Both the position numbers and the translations under genes were made by a program. Shown here in pieces: positions 1 to 8,300 of a DNA stretch of 64,000 nucleotides. The DNA lies in assembly GCF_000968685.2 (NCBI RefSeq), contig NZ_LAKD02000102.1:124001-188000 (forward strand), given 5' to 3'. The notes below the pieces were generated by a model, which saw only the letters and a program-made list of their open reading frames with translations, had not been told where the DNA came from and did not search any database. Every line of letters starts with the position of its first letter. Position 1 is the stretch's first letter. Source of the DNA: Streptomyces antioxidans. GTDB taxonomy: Bacteria; Actinomycetota; Actinomycetes; Streptomycetales; Streptomycetaceae.

Positions 1-527
1 TGGCGCCCAAGGACCTCGGCATCGAGGTCATCGGGGTGCGGGAGGGCGTGACGATCGAGCTGGACCTCCGCCTGGAGTCGGTCATGGAAGGGGTGCTCGT
101 CACGGGCACCGCCCGTGTGCCGCTCACGGGGGAGTGCGTAAGGTGTCTGGAGCCGCTGGAGCGAGAGCTCGAAGTGGACTTCCAGGAGATGTACTCCTAC
201 CCCGACGCCGACGACCGGAGCCGCGAAGCGGACACCGGCGACGACGCCGAGGAGGAGGACATGCTCTTCCTCGAGGCCGACCTGTTCGACCTCGAGCCCG
301 TGCTGCGCGACGCGGTGGTGCTCGCACTGCCGCTGCAGCCGGTGTGCCGGGAGGACTGCCCGGGGCTGTGCGCCGACTGCGGCGCCCGGCTCGCGGACGA
401 CCCGGACCACCACCACGAGTCCGCCGACATCCGTTGGGCGGCACTGCAGGAACTCGCCGAGGCCATGAGGGACGGCGAGAAGGACAACGCACCCCGCGAG
501 CGCGGGGATGACTCACAGGAGAAGTAG
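1..527 (+). CDS. YceD/DUF177 family protein, 5' end cut by window
   Basis: The reading frame is already open at base 3, so the start lies upstream of the window; 174 residues are visible. It has the DUF177 pattern: an early CVRCLEPL cysteine pair, a very acidic middle (DTGDDAEEEDM), and the C-terminal CREDCPGLCADCG metal-binding-like cluster. Homologues (YceD) are linked to 23S rRNA synthesis or processing and are almost always encoded directly before rpmF, as here with a 2-base gap. The family and gene order are well established; the biochemical role is not. It is probably co-transcribed with rpmF and rnc. Confidence 0.93.
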   Translation, partial: APKDLGIEVIGVREGVTIELDLRLESVMEGVLVTGTARVPLTGECVRCLEPLERELEVDFQEMYSYPDADDRSREADTGDDAEEEDMLFLEADLFDLEPVLRDAVVLALPLQPVCREDCPGLCADCGARLADDPDHHHESADIRWAALQELAEAMRDGEKDNAPRERGDDSQEK

Positions 528-529
528 CC

Positions 530-703
530 GTGGCTGTTCCGAAGCGGAAGATGTCGCGCAGCAACACGCGCCACCGCCGGTCGCAGTGGAAGGCTGCGGT
601 CCCCAACCTGGTGGCGTGCGAGCGCTGCCACGAGCCGAAGCAGCAGCACATCGCGTGCCCGAGCTGCGGCACCTACAACCGCCGCCAGGTCCTCGAGGTC
701 TGA
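530..703 (+). CDS. rpmF: 50S ribosomal protein L32
   Basis: A 57-residue basic protein of the large ribosomal subunit beginning MAVPKRKMSRSNTRHRR, the classic L32 start. It starts at a GTG preceded by AGGAGA at 517-522. Cysteines at 30, 33, 43 and 46 form a CxxC...CxxC zinc ribbon, so this is the zinc-binding (C+) form; streptomycetes often carry a second, zinc-free paralogue elsewhere that is induced by zinc limitation. It begins 2 bases after the DUF177 gene and is followed 19 bases later by rnc, forming a short ribosome-biogenesis operon. Confidence 0.97.
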   Translation: MAVPKRKMSRSNTRHRRSQWKAAVPNLVACERCHEPKQQHIACPSCGTYNRRQVLEV

Positions 704-722
704 TCGGCGGGTGACAGGCTCT

Positions 723-1550
723 ATGTCAGACGCCACCACGCCCCCGCGCAAGCGCGGTGAAGCGGCCCAGGCGGACACGGCCTCGTCTCACACGATCCTG
801 GAAGGGCGGCTCGGGTACCAGCTCGAGTCCGCCCTTCTGGTGCGTGCGCTGACCCACCGCTCCTTCGCGTACGAGAACGGCGGCCTGCCCACCAACGAGC
901 GGCTGGAATTCCTCGGGGATTCCGTGCTCGGCCTGGTGGTCACGGACACGCTGTACCGCATCCACCCCGACCTGCCCGAAGGCCAGCTGGCCAAGTTGCG
1001 GGCCGCGGTGGTCAACTCGCGCGCGCTCGCGGAGGTGGGCCGCGGCCTGGACCTCGGCGCCTTCATCCGGCTCGGCCGGGGCGAAGAGGGCACCGGCGGC
1101 AGGGACAAGGCTTCCATCCTCGCCGACACCCTTGAAGCGGTGATCGGCGCGGTCTATCTCGACCGGGGGCTCGACGCCGCCGCGGAGCTGGTCCACCGGC
1201 TCTTCGACCCGCTGATCGAGAAGTCCTCGAACCTCGGCGCCGGCCTGGACTGGAAGACCAGCCTCCAGGAGCTGACCGCCACCGAGGGGCTAGGAGTCCC
1301 CGAGTACCTGGTCTCCGAGACCGGTCCCGACCACGAGAAGACCTTCACGGCTGCCGCCCGCGTCGGTGGTGTCGCGTACGGCACCGGCACCGGCCGCAGC
1401 AAGAAGGAGGCCGAGCAGCAGGCGGCCGAGGCCGCCTGGCGCGCCATCCGCGCGGCTGCCGACGAGGCCCAGGCGAAGGCCGAGGCGGCCGGCGCCGACG
1501 CGGCGGCGGGCGGCGGAGCCGCGGCCGACACGGCCTCCCCGGCACGCTGA
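723..1550 (+). CDS. rnc: ribonuclease III
   Basis: Double-strand-specific endoribonuclease that matures rRNA and controls mRNA stability; in Streptomyces RNase III (AbsB) also affects antibiotic production. The family signature ERLEFLGDSVLG lies at residues 59-70 with metal-binding E62 and D66; D135 and E138 complete the active site (ILADTLEAVIGAVYLD). A double-stranded-RNA-binding domain spans roughly 176-245 (DWKTSLQELT onward), followed by an alanine-rich tail that looks disordered. I chose ATG 723, with AGG shortly upstream, over an in-frame GTG at 711 whose spacing to any ribosome-binding site is poor. The length of 275 residues is normal. Confidence 0.95.
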   Translation: MSDATTPPRKRGEAAQADTASSHTILEGRLGYQLESALLVRALTHRSFAYENGGLPTNERLEFLGDSVLGLVVTDTLYRIHPDLPEGQLAKLRAAVVNSRALAEVGRGLDLGAFIRLGRGEEGTGGRDKASILADTLEAVIGAVYLDRGLDAAAELVHRLFDPLIEKSSNLGAGLDWKTSLQELTATEGLGVPEYLVSETGPDHEKTFTAAARVGGVAYGTGTGRSKKEAEQQAAEAAWRAIRAAADEAQAKAEAAGADAAAGGGAAADTASPAR

Positions 1551-1675
1551 CCGGTCTTCCACCGACCCACACCGTCCATCACGTCCGTAACACCCCCACC
1601 GCCCCCGCGGCGGACGGCCCGCCCGGGCCGCTCCGCCCGGGGGCGGTGAGGGCTCCCAGGCCGAGGAGGCCCCCG

Positions 1676-2611
1676 TTGCCCGAGCTGCCCGAGGTCGAGG
1701 TGGTGCGCCGCGGACTGGAGCGCTGGGTCAGCGGCCGTACGGTCGCCGAGGTCCAGGTGCTGCACCCGCGCGCGGTCCGCCGCCACCTCGGCGGCGCGGA
1801 GGACTTCGCGGCCCGCCTCAGGGGCCGCCGCGCCGGGACCGTCCGCCGCCGCGGCAAGTACCTGTGGCTGCCGTTCGACGACGGCGCCCCCGCCGAGTCC
1901 GTGCTGGCCCATCTCGGGATGAGCGGGCAGCTGCTGGTCCAGCCGGCCGAGGCGCCCGACGAGAAGCACTTGCGCATCCGGGTCCGCTTCGCCGACGCCG
2001 CGGGCACCGAGCTGCGCTTCGTCGACCAGCGCACCTTCGGCGGGCTCTCGCTGCACGACACCGTCCCCGGCGACCTGGAGGGGCTGCCGGACGCCATCGC
2101 GCACATCGCCCGCGACCCGCTGGACCCCGCCTTCGACGAGGCCGCCTTCCACATCGCGCTGCGCCGCCGCCGCACCACGATCAAGCGCGCGCTGCTTGAC
2201 CAGTCGCTGATCAGCGGGGTCGGCAACATCTACGCCGACGAGGCGCTGTGGCGCGCCCGGCTGCACTACGACCGGCCCACGGCCACCCTCACCCGTCCGC
2301 GCGCCGCCGAACTCCTGGACCATGTGCGCGAGGTGATGAGCGCCGCGCTGGCCGTCGGCGGGACCAGCTTCGACAGCCTCTATGTGAACGTGAACGGCGA
2401 GTCGGGGTACTTCGAGCGCTCGCTGGACGCCTACGGCCGGGAGAACGAGCCCTGCCGCCGCTGCGGCACCGCGATGCGCCGCCGCCCGTGGATGAACCGC
2501 TCCAGCTACTTCTGCCCGCGCTGTCAGCGCCCGCCGCGCCCGGCCACCACGGCCCGTCCGGCGTCCGGCGCCGCCGCCGTCCCGCCGCTCCCGGCGCGCG
2601 TGGTGTCGTAG
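1676..2611 (+). CDS. mutM: formamidopyrimidine-DNA glycosylase
   Basis: Base-excision repair enzyme that removes 8-oxoguanine and formamidopyrimidines and nicks the abasic site. The start must be TTG 1676, because the mature protein needs the N-terminal proline nucleophile followed by glutamate (PELPEVEVVRRGL); GAGGAGG at 1663-1669 is well placed. A longer in-frame GTG at 1646 would bury the catalytic proline. The basic RRRGKYLW segment around residue 60 carries the conserved lysine, and the C-terminal zinc finger is CRRCGTAM...YFCPRCQ. A 65-residue Ala/Pro/Arg-rich tail follows. The last 88 bases overlap the convergent HxlR-type gene. Confidence 0.95.
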   Translation: MPELPEVEVVRRGLERWVSGRTVAEVQVLHPRAVRRHLGGAEDFAARLRGRRAGTVRRRGKYLWLPFDDGAPAESVLAHLGMSGQLLVQPAEAPDEKHLRIRVRFADAAGTELRFVDQRTFGGLSLHDTVPGDLEGLPDAIAHIARDPLDPAFDEAAFHIALRRRRTTIKRALLDQSLISGVGNIYADEALWRARLHYDRPTATLTRPRAAELLDHVREVMSAALAVGGTSFDSLYVNVNGESGYFERSLDAYGRENEPCRRCGTAMRRRPWMNRSSYFCPRCQRPPRPATTARPASGAAAVPPLPARVVS

Positions 2612-3000
2612 CGCTCCTGGGCCGTCAGCACCTCGGGCATCCGGTCCTCGACCAGATGGATGAGGGCCAGCAGCCGCTCGGCGACCGCGCTGCCCAGCGG
2701 GGTCAGCCGGTAGTCCACCCGGGGCGGGTTGGTCGGCTGCGCCTCGCGGTGCACCAGACCGTCGCGCTCCAGCGCGTGCAGCGTCTGGGACAGCATCTTC
2801 TCGCTGACGCCGTCGACCCGCCGCCGCAGCTCGTTGAAGCGGAAGGTGCCGTCGTGGAGCGCGCCCAGGATGAGGCCGCCCCATTTGCCGGTGACATGCT
2901 CCAGCGTGCCGCGTGAGGGGCAGGCGCGGGCGAACACGTCGAAGGGCAGGTCCTCCGCGTCCACCGTGGTGGACGCCCCGCCAGTGGGTTCAGTGTCCAT
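2524..3000 (-). CDS. HxlR-family winged-helix transcriptional regulator
   Basis: 158-residue DNA-binding protein with the HxlR pattern: a conserved cysteine near the start (ACPSRGTLEHVTGKWG), the recognition region FNELRRRVDGVSEKMLSQTLHALERDGLV, and the PPRVDYRLTPLG wing. Family members sense electrophiles or redox signals through the N-terminal cysteine and usually control a neighbouring oxidoreductase, but no obvious target lies next to this gene. ATG 3000 was preferred over GTG 3006. The C-terminal ~40 residues are low-complexity Gly/Ala/Arg and correspond to the stretch overlapping mutM, so the extra tail may be an accident of a lost stop. Confidence 0.88.
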   Translation of the reverse strand: MDTEPTGGASTTVDAEDLPFDVFARACPSRGTLEHVTGKWGGLILGALHDGTFRFNELRRRVDGVSEKMLSQTLHALERDGLVHREAQPTNPPRVDYRLTPLGSAVAERLLALIHLVEDRMPEVLTAQERYDTTRAGSGGTAAAPDAGRAVVAGRGGR

Positions 3001-3078
3001 ACCCACACCATACGCTCACTCAGCGCTGACTCCAGGGTGGCGCTTTCGGTTGGTGAGTGTGCTGCTCGTCAGGGCATA

Positions 3079-3116
3079 TGAAGGCCCGGGGCGCTTCCGT
3101 GCGCCCCGGGCCTTCA
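3079..3116 (-). terminator. strong hairpin downstream of the CAP-domain gene
   Basis: A perfect 16-bp inverted repeat (3079-3094 and 3101-3116) with a 6-base loop lies between the stop of the leftward CAP-domain gene and the start of the HxlR-type gene. Its size and position fit a factor-independent terminator for the leftward CAP transcript. Confidence 0.8.
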
Positions 3117-3172
3117 CACATGGCCGGATGCGGAGGCCCGCTCGGGGCTTCCGCTCGGTGGCTTCCGGCGGC

Positions 3173-4093
3173 TCAGTAGCCGAAGTCCTGGGTCCACCAG
3201 GGACCGCCGTCGCCGAAGTGCGCGCCGACGCCCAGTCGCTTGAACGAGCAGTTGAGGATGTTGGCTCGGTGGCCGGAGCTGTGCATCCAGGAGTCCATCA
3301 CGGACTGCGCGTCCGACTGGCCGCGGGCTATGTTCTCGCCGCCCAGGTCCAGGATGCCCGCGCCCTCGGCGCGCTCCCAGGGGCTTTCGCCGTCGGGGTT
3401 GATGTGGTCGAAGAACTGGCGCAGGGACATGTCCTCGCTGAAGTCCTCGGCCAGCTGGGCGAGTTTGGGGTCGGCCGTCACGGGGCCGCAGCCGACCTTC
3501 TCGCGCTCCTTGTTGACGAGGGTGAGGACTTCGGCCTCCGAGGCGGTCTCGGGGCCGGCCGACCCCGCCGGGGGCTCGGGCGCGGTCGGCTCGGTCGAGG
3601 GAGTCCGTGACGGCTTGCCGTGCCCGCCGCCCTTGCCGTTGTCGCTCCCCTTGCCGTTTCCGCCCGGCCGGTCGTTCCCGGAAGGCTGGGAAGGCTCCGG
3701 CCGCTCCGGCGGGGTGGTGGAGGGCGGTTCGGAGGGCTTGGACGGGGTCCTGGAGGGAGTTGTGGAGGGTGCGTGAGGGCGGTCGTCACCACGGCTGGGC
3801 GGCACCGTGGCGCGATCGGTGGGGGCCGCGGACTGCGAGCCCTGCGTCTCCAGGCCGGAGTCCGAGGGACCGCCCGCCTGGACCTGCCCTGCGGAGTCAT
3901 TGCCCCCGCCGAGTTTGTAGCCGTTCGGACCGAGTCCGGAGGCCATCGCCACGGCGCCGACCGCGACAGCGGCGGATACGCCCAACAGTCCGGTCCGGAC
4001 CGGAGCGAGGGGGCTCCGGTGCGGTCCCCGGTGGCGGCCTGCGGCGGCCACCTGCTCCGGGGTACCGGGGGCAGATCGTCGATGGCGGCCCAT
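3173..4093 (-). CDS. secreted or membrane-anchored CAP/SCP-domain protein
   Basis: 306 residues in three parts. A short basic cytoplasmic segment leads into one hydrophobic segment (GLLGVSAAVAVGAVAMA). A long linker rich in Pro, Ser, Thr and Gly follows. The C-terminal ~120 residues form a CAP domain with HINPDGESPWERA, GENIARG, MHSSGHRANIL and the terminal WTQDFGY. CAP proteins are extracellular and of varied or unknown function in bacteria. ATG 4093 has GGAG just upstream; longer in-frame starts to 4219 would run through the tandem repeats in the promoter region. The gene appears monocistronic and ends in a strong terminator. Confidence 0.9.
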   Translation of the reverse strand: MGRHRRSAPGTPEQVAAAGRHRGPHRSPLAPVRTGLLGVSAAVAVGAVAMASGLGPNGYKLGGGNDSAGQVQAGGPSDSGLETQGSQSAAPTDRATVPPSRGDDRPHAPSTTPSRTPSKPSEPPSTTPPERPEPSQPSGNDRPGGNGKGSDNGKGGGHGKPSRTPSTEPTAPEPPAGSAGPETASEAEVLTLVNKEREKVGCGPVTADPKLAQLAEDFSEDMSLRQFFDHINPDGESPWERAEGAGILDLGGENIARGQSDAQSVMDSWMHSSGHRANILNCSFKRLGVGAHFGDGGPWWTQDFGY

Positions 4094-4135
4094 CTCCTGC
4101 CTTCCTTGTGTGCTCGGCGTCAAAAGTCGCTCGAA

Positions 4136-4183
4136 ATGTGTCATTCGTGTGAGCGAGCCATGTGTCACTCGTGTGGGTGAGTC
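4136..4183 (-). repeat. tandem 24-bp direct repeat upstream of the CAP-domain gene
   Basis: Two directly abutting 24-bp copies (4136-4159 and 4160-4183) match at 20 of 24 positions; each contains the core TGTCAYTCGTGTG. They lie 43-90 bases upstream of the CAP gene start, where promoter or operator elements are expected. Within copy 2, TCAC and GTGA arms also form an imperfect dyad. This looks like a pair of protein-binding sites; I do not recognise the regulator. Confidence 0.6.
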
Positions 4184-4284
4184 CTGTTGAGCCGGGACTG
4201 TACGCCATTCGGGCCCCAATGCGCCTGCCCACTGGGTAATTCAGTGGTTTAGCGGCTGCTCGGAGAGGGGGTTAGCGTGCGCAT

Positions 4285-4566
4285 ATGAACGAAAGAGTCC
4301 GCCTCACCGTGTGGGTGCGCGGCCGTGTGCAGGGTGTCGGCTTCCGCTGGTACACCCGGGCCAACGCGCTGCGCATCGGAGACCTCGTCGGCTTTGCCAC
4401 CAACCTCGCCGACGGGCGGGTGCAGGTGGTCGCGGAGGGCCCGCGTACGGGGTGCGAACAACTGCTCGAATGGCTCCGGGACGGCGACACGCCCGGGAAA
4501 GTCGAGGGAATCACCGAGATCTGGGACACACCGCGCGGCGGCTACGACGCCTTCGAGATCCGTTGA
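4285..4566 (+). CDS. acyP: acylphosphatase
   Basis: Small cytosolic hydrolase of acyl phosphates, 93 residues, the normal family length. The signature VRGRVQGVGFRWYTR holds the phosphate-binding arginine (R21), and FATNLADGRVQVVAEG holds the catalytic asparagine (N40). The physiological substrate of bacterial acylphosphatases is uncertain. It sits alone between the divergent CAP gene and the small coiled-coil gene that precedes smc. Confidence 0.95.
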   Translation: MNERVRLTVWVRGRVQGVGFRWYTRANALRIGDLVGFATNLADGRVQVVAEGPRTGCEQLLEWLRDGDTPGKVEGITEIWDTPRGGYDAFEIR

Positions 4567-4589
4567 TCAACTCACCGGAGGTACCCCCC

Positions 4590-4628
4590 ATGGCCCCCTC
4601 TGACCACGCCTTCCCTGCGCACCGTTAG
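4590..4628 (+). other. possible 12-codon micro-ORF after acyP
   Basis: ATG 4590 opens a 12-codon frame (MAPSDHAFPAHR) ending in TAG, with a good CGGAGG at 4577-4582 spaced 7 bases from the start. It begins 23 bases after the acyP stop. It could be a short peptide or leader ORF; there is no other support. Confidence 0.3.
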
Positions 4629-4937
4629 CAGAAATCGGCTGATGGTTGCCAACGGGGCCGCTCCGTGGAAGGCTGCGGAGTCACGAAAGATCCCCGGCCG
4701 CGAGGGGTCATCTGGAGAGGGTTTGGCACCGTCCGCCGACCGTGTGCTCTCGTCCCTTGCGGGCCCGTCGGCGTGTGATCGTGTTGACCCTCAAACCAAT
4801 TGGTGAGACGCTGGAAGCCCCGCGCACCTTAACTGTTTGCCGCGCAGCACGGTAGTAATTCGGCAGGCATCGCGGGTGCAAATCCCTCACGACCCACACC
4901 GCTTCGGTCGGTCACTCATTGTGGAGGACCATCCATC
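4629..4937 (+). promoter_or_regulatory. long leader/promoter region of the small coiled-coil gene
   Basis: No convincing gene is seen here. Visible elements are a perfect palindrome ACCAATTGGT at 4795-4804, a sigma70-type promoter candidate TTAACT (4829-4834) with an 18-base spacer to TAGTAA (4853-4858), and GGAGG at 4923-4927 ten bases before the ATG at 4938. A tRNA T-arm-like string, GGGTGCAAATCCC at ~4875-4887, has no matching acceptor strand upstream. The transcript would have a leader of about 70 bases. Confidence 0.45.
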
Positions 4938-5144
4938 ATGGCAAAGGCGCTTCTCGGTTACGTCGGCGGTTCCGACCCCCGAGTCCTCGCCGAGATGCGA
5001 CGGCTTCAGCAGCGCGTTCAGGATCTTGAATCCGAGATCGTACGGATTCAGGCCGAGAACGACGCGCTGTCCGCCGCCGCTCGTCACGGCGACTCGCTGC
5101 TCGAAAGCATCGACGTATCCCAGGCGGAGCCTGCGCTCGCCTGA
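4938..5144 (+). CDS. small conserved coiled-coil protein
   Basis: 68 residues: MAKALLGYVGG, then a heptad-rich segment about residues 15-48 (EMRRLQQRVQDLESEI, then VRIQAENDAL) and a short acidic tail. It has no enzymatic motif or signal peptide, so it is probably a cytosolic dimeric or adaptor-like protein. I recall similar small proteins beside smc in other streptomycetes, but the function is unknown to me. A good ribosome-binding site and a perfect terminator immediately downstream support an independent transcription unit. Confidence 0.85.
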   Translation: MAKALLGYVGGSDPRVLAEMRRLQQRVQDLESEIVRIQAENDALSAAARHGDSLLESIDVSQAEPALA

Positions 5145-5194
5145 CCCAGCCCTAGGGCCGGTCGGGTTGCATCGTCAGCCGCTTGAGAATCTTC

Positions 5195-5216
5195 AAGGGA
5201 CGCTTCGGCGTCCCTT
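5195..5216 (+). terminator. terminator after the small coiled-coil gene
   Basis: A perfect 9-bp stem (5195-5203 and 5208-5216) closed by a UUCG tetraloop and followed by TCGTCGT. This is a textbook stable hairpin, 50 bases after the stop codon. Confidence 0.85.
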
Positions 5217-5280
5217 CGTCGTATCCCCAGTGTGCCTCTGCGCCACCCTTACCGACTGATGTGCCCCTCTCTCCCAGCAG

Positions 5281-5312
5281 TGAAACCGATCATTGCCGAT
5301 CATTGCTGAAAC
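5281..5312 (+). repeat. perfect 10-bp tandem duplication bracketed by TGAAAC, upstream of smc
   Basis: TGAAAC (5281-5286), then two abutting copies of CGATCATTGC (5287-5296 and 5297-5306), then TGAAAC again (5307-5312). The block lies about 80 bases upstream of the smc start, so it is in the promoter or leader region. Function unknown; it may be a binding site or a chance duplication. Confidence 0.5.
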
Positions 5313-5392
5313 GGAGAAAAAGCCGGGCGGCTGCGCCGCGCCACTGTCGTGGGGCGGTGCCGGAGGAAGGGCGGCGGGTAGAGTCCAAAGGC

Positions 5393-8300
5393 GTGCATCT
5401 CAAGAGCCTGACCCTGCGAGGGTTCAAATCCTTCGCCTCCGCCACGACGCTCCGGTTCGAGCCGGGCATCACCTGCGTCGTCGGCCCCAATGGCTCGGGC
5501 AAGTCCAATGTCGTGGACGCCCTTTCCTGGGTCATGGGCGAACAGGGCGCCAAGTCTCTGCGCGGCGGCAAGATGGAGGACGTCATCTTCGCCGGGACCA
5601 CCGGCCGTCCCCCGCTCGGCCGCGCCGAGGTCTCGCTCACCATCGACAACGCCGATGGCGCGCTCCCCATCGACTACGCCGAAGTCACCATCACCCGGAT
5701 CATGTTCCGCAACGGCGGCAGCGAATATCAGCTGAATGGGGACACTTGTCGGCTGCTGGACATCCAGGAGCTGCTTTCCGACTCCGGTATCGGCCGTGAG
5801 ATGCACGTCATCGTCGGGCAGGGCCAGCTCGACGGGGTGCTGCACGCCGATCCGACCGGCCGCCGCGCCTTCATCGAGGAGGCCGCGGGCGTCCTCAAGC
5901 ACCGCAAGCGCAAGGAGAAGGCGCTGCGGAAGCTCGACGCGATGCAGGCCAACCTCGCCCGCGTCCAGGACCTCACCGACGAACTGCGCCGCCAGCTCAA
6001 GCCGCTCGGCCGGCAGGCCGCGGTGGCCCGGCGGGCCGCCGTCATCCAGGCCGATCTGCGCGACGCCCGGCTGCGGCTGCTCGCCGACGACCTGGTGACC
6101 CTGCGCGAGGCGCTGCGCGCCGAGGTCGCCGACGAGGCCGAGCTCAAGCGGCGCAAGGAGGCCGCCGAGGCCGAGCTGCGCACCGCGCAGCAGCGCGAGG
6201 CGGCGCTGGAGGAGCAGGTGCGGCGGCTCGCGCCCCGGCTCCGGGACGCCCAGCAGAGCTGGTACGAGCTCTCGCAGCTCGCCGAGCGGGTCCGCGGCAC
6301 GATCAGCCTGGCGGACGCCCGGGTCAAGAGCGCCACCTCCGCCCCCGGGGAGGAGCGGCGCGGCCGCGACCCCGAGGACATGGAGCGCGAGGCGGCCCGC
6401 ATCCGGGAGCAGGAGGCCGAGCTGGAGGCCGCCCTGGAGGCGGCGAGCCGGGCGTTGGACGACACCGTGGCGCACCGGGCCGAGCTCGAGCGGAGCCTGG
6501 CCGAGGAGGAGCGCCGGCTCAAGGACGTGGCCCGCGCCATCGCCGACCGCCGCGAAGGGCTCGCCCGGCTCCAGGGCCAGGTGAACGCCGCCCGCGGCCG
6601 GGCCGGTTCGGCCCGCGCCGAGATCGAGCGGCTGGCCGCGTCCCGCGACGAGGCACAGGGCCGGGCGGTCGCCGCACAGGAGGAGTACGAGCAGCTTAAG
6701 GCGGAGGTCGACGGACTCGACGCGGACGACGCGGAATTGGCGGAGCGCCATGAGGCCGCGAAGCGCGAGCTGGCCGAGGCGGAGGCCGCGCTGAGCGCGG
6801 CCCGCGAGGCGGCGACGGCCGCCGAACGCGAGCGCGCCGCGACCTCCGCCCGGCATGACGCCCTCGCGCTCGGCTTGCGCCGTAAGGACGGCACGGGCGC
6901 CCTTATGGCCGCCACTGACCGTCTCGGCGGACTCCTTGGCCCCGCCGCCGAACTCCTCACCGTGGCCCCGGGCTTCGAGGTCCCCGTCGCCACGGCCCTG
7001 GGCGCCGCCGCCGACGCGATCGCCGTCAGCGGCCCCCGCGCGGCGGCCGAGGCGATCCGCCTCCTGCGGGCCGACGACGCGGGCCGCGCCGCCCTGCTGC
7101 TGACGACGCCGGACGCCGAGGGGGAGAAGTCCTCGTGTGCCGACCTCGCGGGGCCCCCGTCCGCCGCGCCCGAGCCGGGCGGCTCCGGCGGGCCCGCGTC
7201 AGGTGGCTCCGGCGGGCCCGCGCCAGGTGGCGCCCTCGTGCCGGGCACACGCGCCGAGGGCGCGGCGCGGAGCGAGCCGGGCCAGGGGCCCGCGCCACGA
7301 TCGGCGGCCACCCCGGCGGCGCCTGCCGCTGTCGGCCGCCCGTTCGAGCCAGACGCGCCGCCGAGCACGGACGCCGAACCCCCCGCGGCCGGGGCCGGTT
7401 CACCGGCTGCCGCACCGGAGGGCTCCGCCGGGAGGGCTGAGGGCGCCGCCGCCGTACCGGGTACGCGGGCGCCGGCGGCCGTTTCCGCGCGGGTGCCGCA
7501 GCCCGCCGGGGGAGAGGGGGCGGGGTTCGGGGGCGAGCCGGGCGGTAAGGCAGCGGCCGTCGAAGCGTTGCCGCGGGTGGCGGATCTGGTGGCGGGGCCG
7601 GCCGCGCTGCTGCCCGCCGTAAGGCGGTTGCTCGACGGCATGGTGGTGGTCGAGACCCTGGAGGAGGCCGAGGAACTGCTCGCGCGGCGGCCGGAGTTGA
7701 CGGCCCTGACCGCCGACGGCGATCTGCTCGGGGCGCACTTCGCGCAGGGCGGCTCCGCCGGTGCGCCCACGCTGCTGGAGGTGCAGGCGTCCGTCGACGA
7801 GGCCGCTGCCGAGCTCGAGGGGCTTGCCGTACGGTGCGAGGAGCTGGCCGGGGCGCAGCGCGCGGCGCAGGAGCGGCGGGCCGAGTGCCTGGCGCTCGTG
7901 GAGGAGCTTGCGGGCCGCCGGAGCGCGGCGGACCGGGAGAAGTCGCGGGTCGCGCAGTCGCTGGGCCGACTGGCCGGGCAGGCGCGCGGGGCCGCCGGGG
8001 AGGCCGAGCGCAGTGCCGCGGCCGTCGCCAGGGCAGAGGAGGCGCTGGAGCGGGCGACGGAAGAGGCGGAGGAGCTGGCCGAGCGGCTGGCCGTGGCGGA
8101 GGAGACCGCCGCAGGCGAGGGAGGTGCGGAGGAGCCCGACACCTCCGTACGGGACCGGCTGGCGGCCGACGGCGCCAACGCGCGGCAGACCGAGATGGAG
8201 GCGCGGCTCCAGGCCCGTACGCATGAGGAGCGCGTCAAGGGGCTCGCGGGGCGGGCCGAGGCGCTTGACCGGGGCGCGCGCGCCGAGCGCGAGGCCCGGG

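Noticed and set aside
4840..4910. tRNA-like element with GGGTGCAAATCCC upstream of the small coiled-coil gene
   Set aside because: The loop resembles a T-arm, but no complementary 5' acceptor strand, D-arm or anticodon arm can be drawn, and a promoter-like TAGTAA falls inside it. A cobalamin riboswitch was also considered, but the B12-box and flanking helices are missing.
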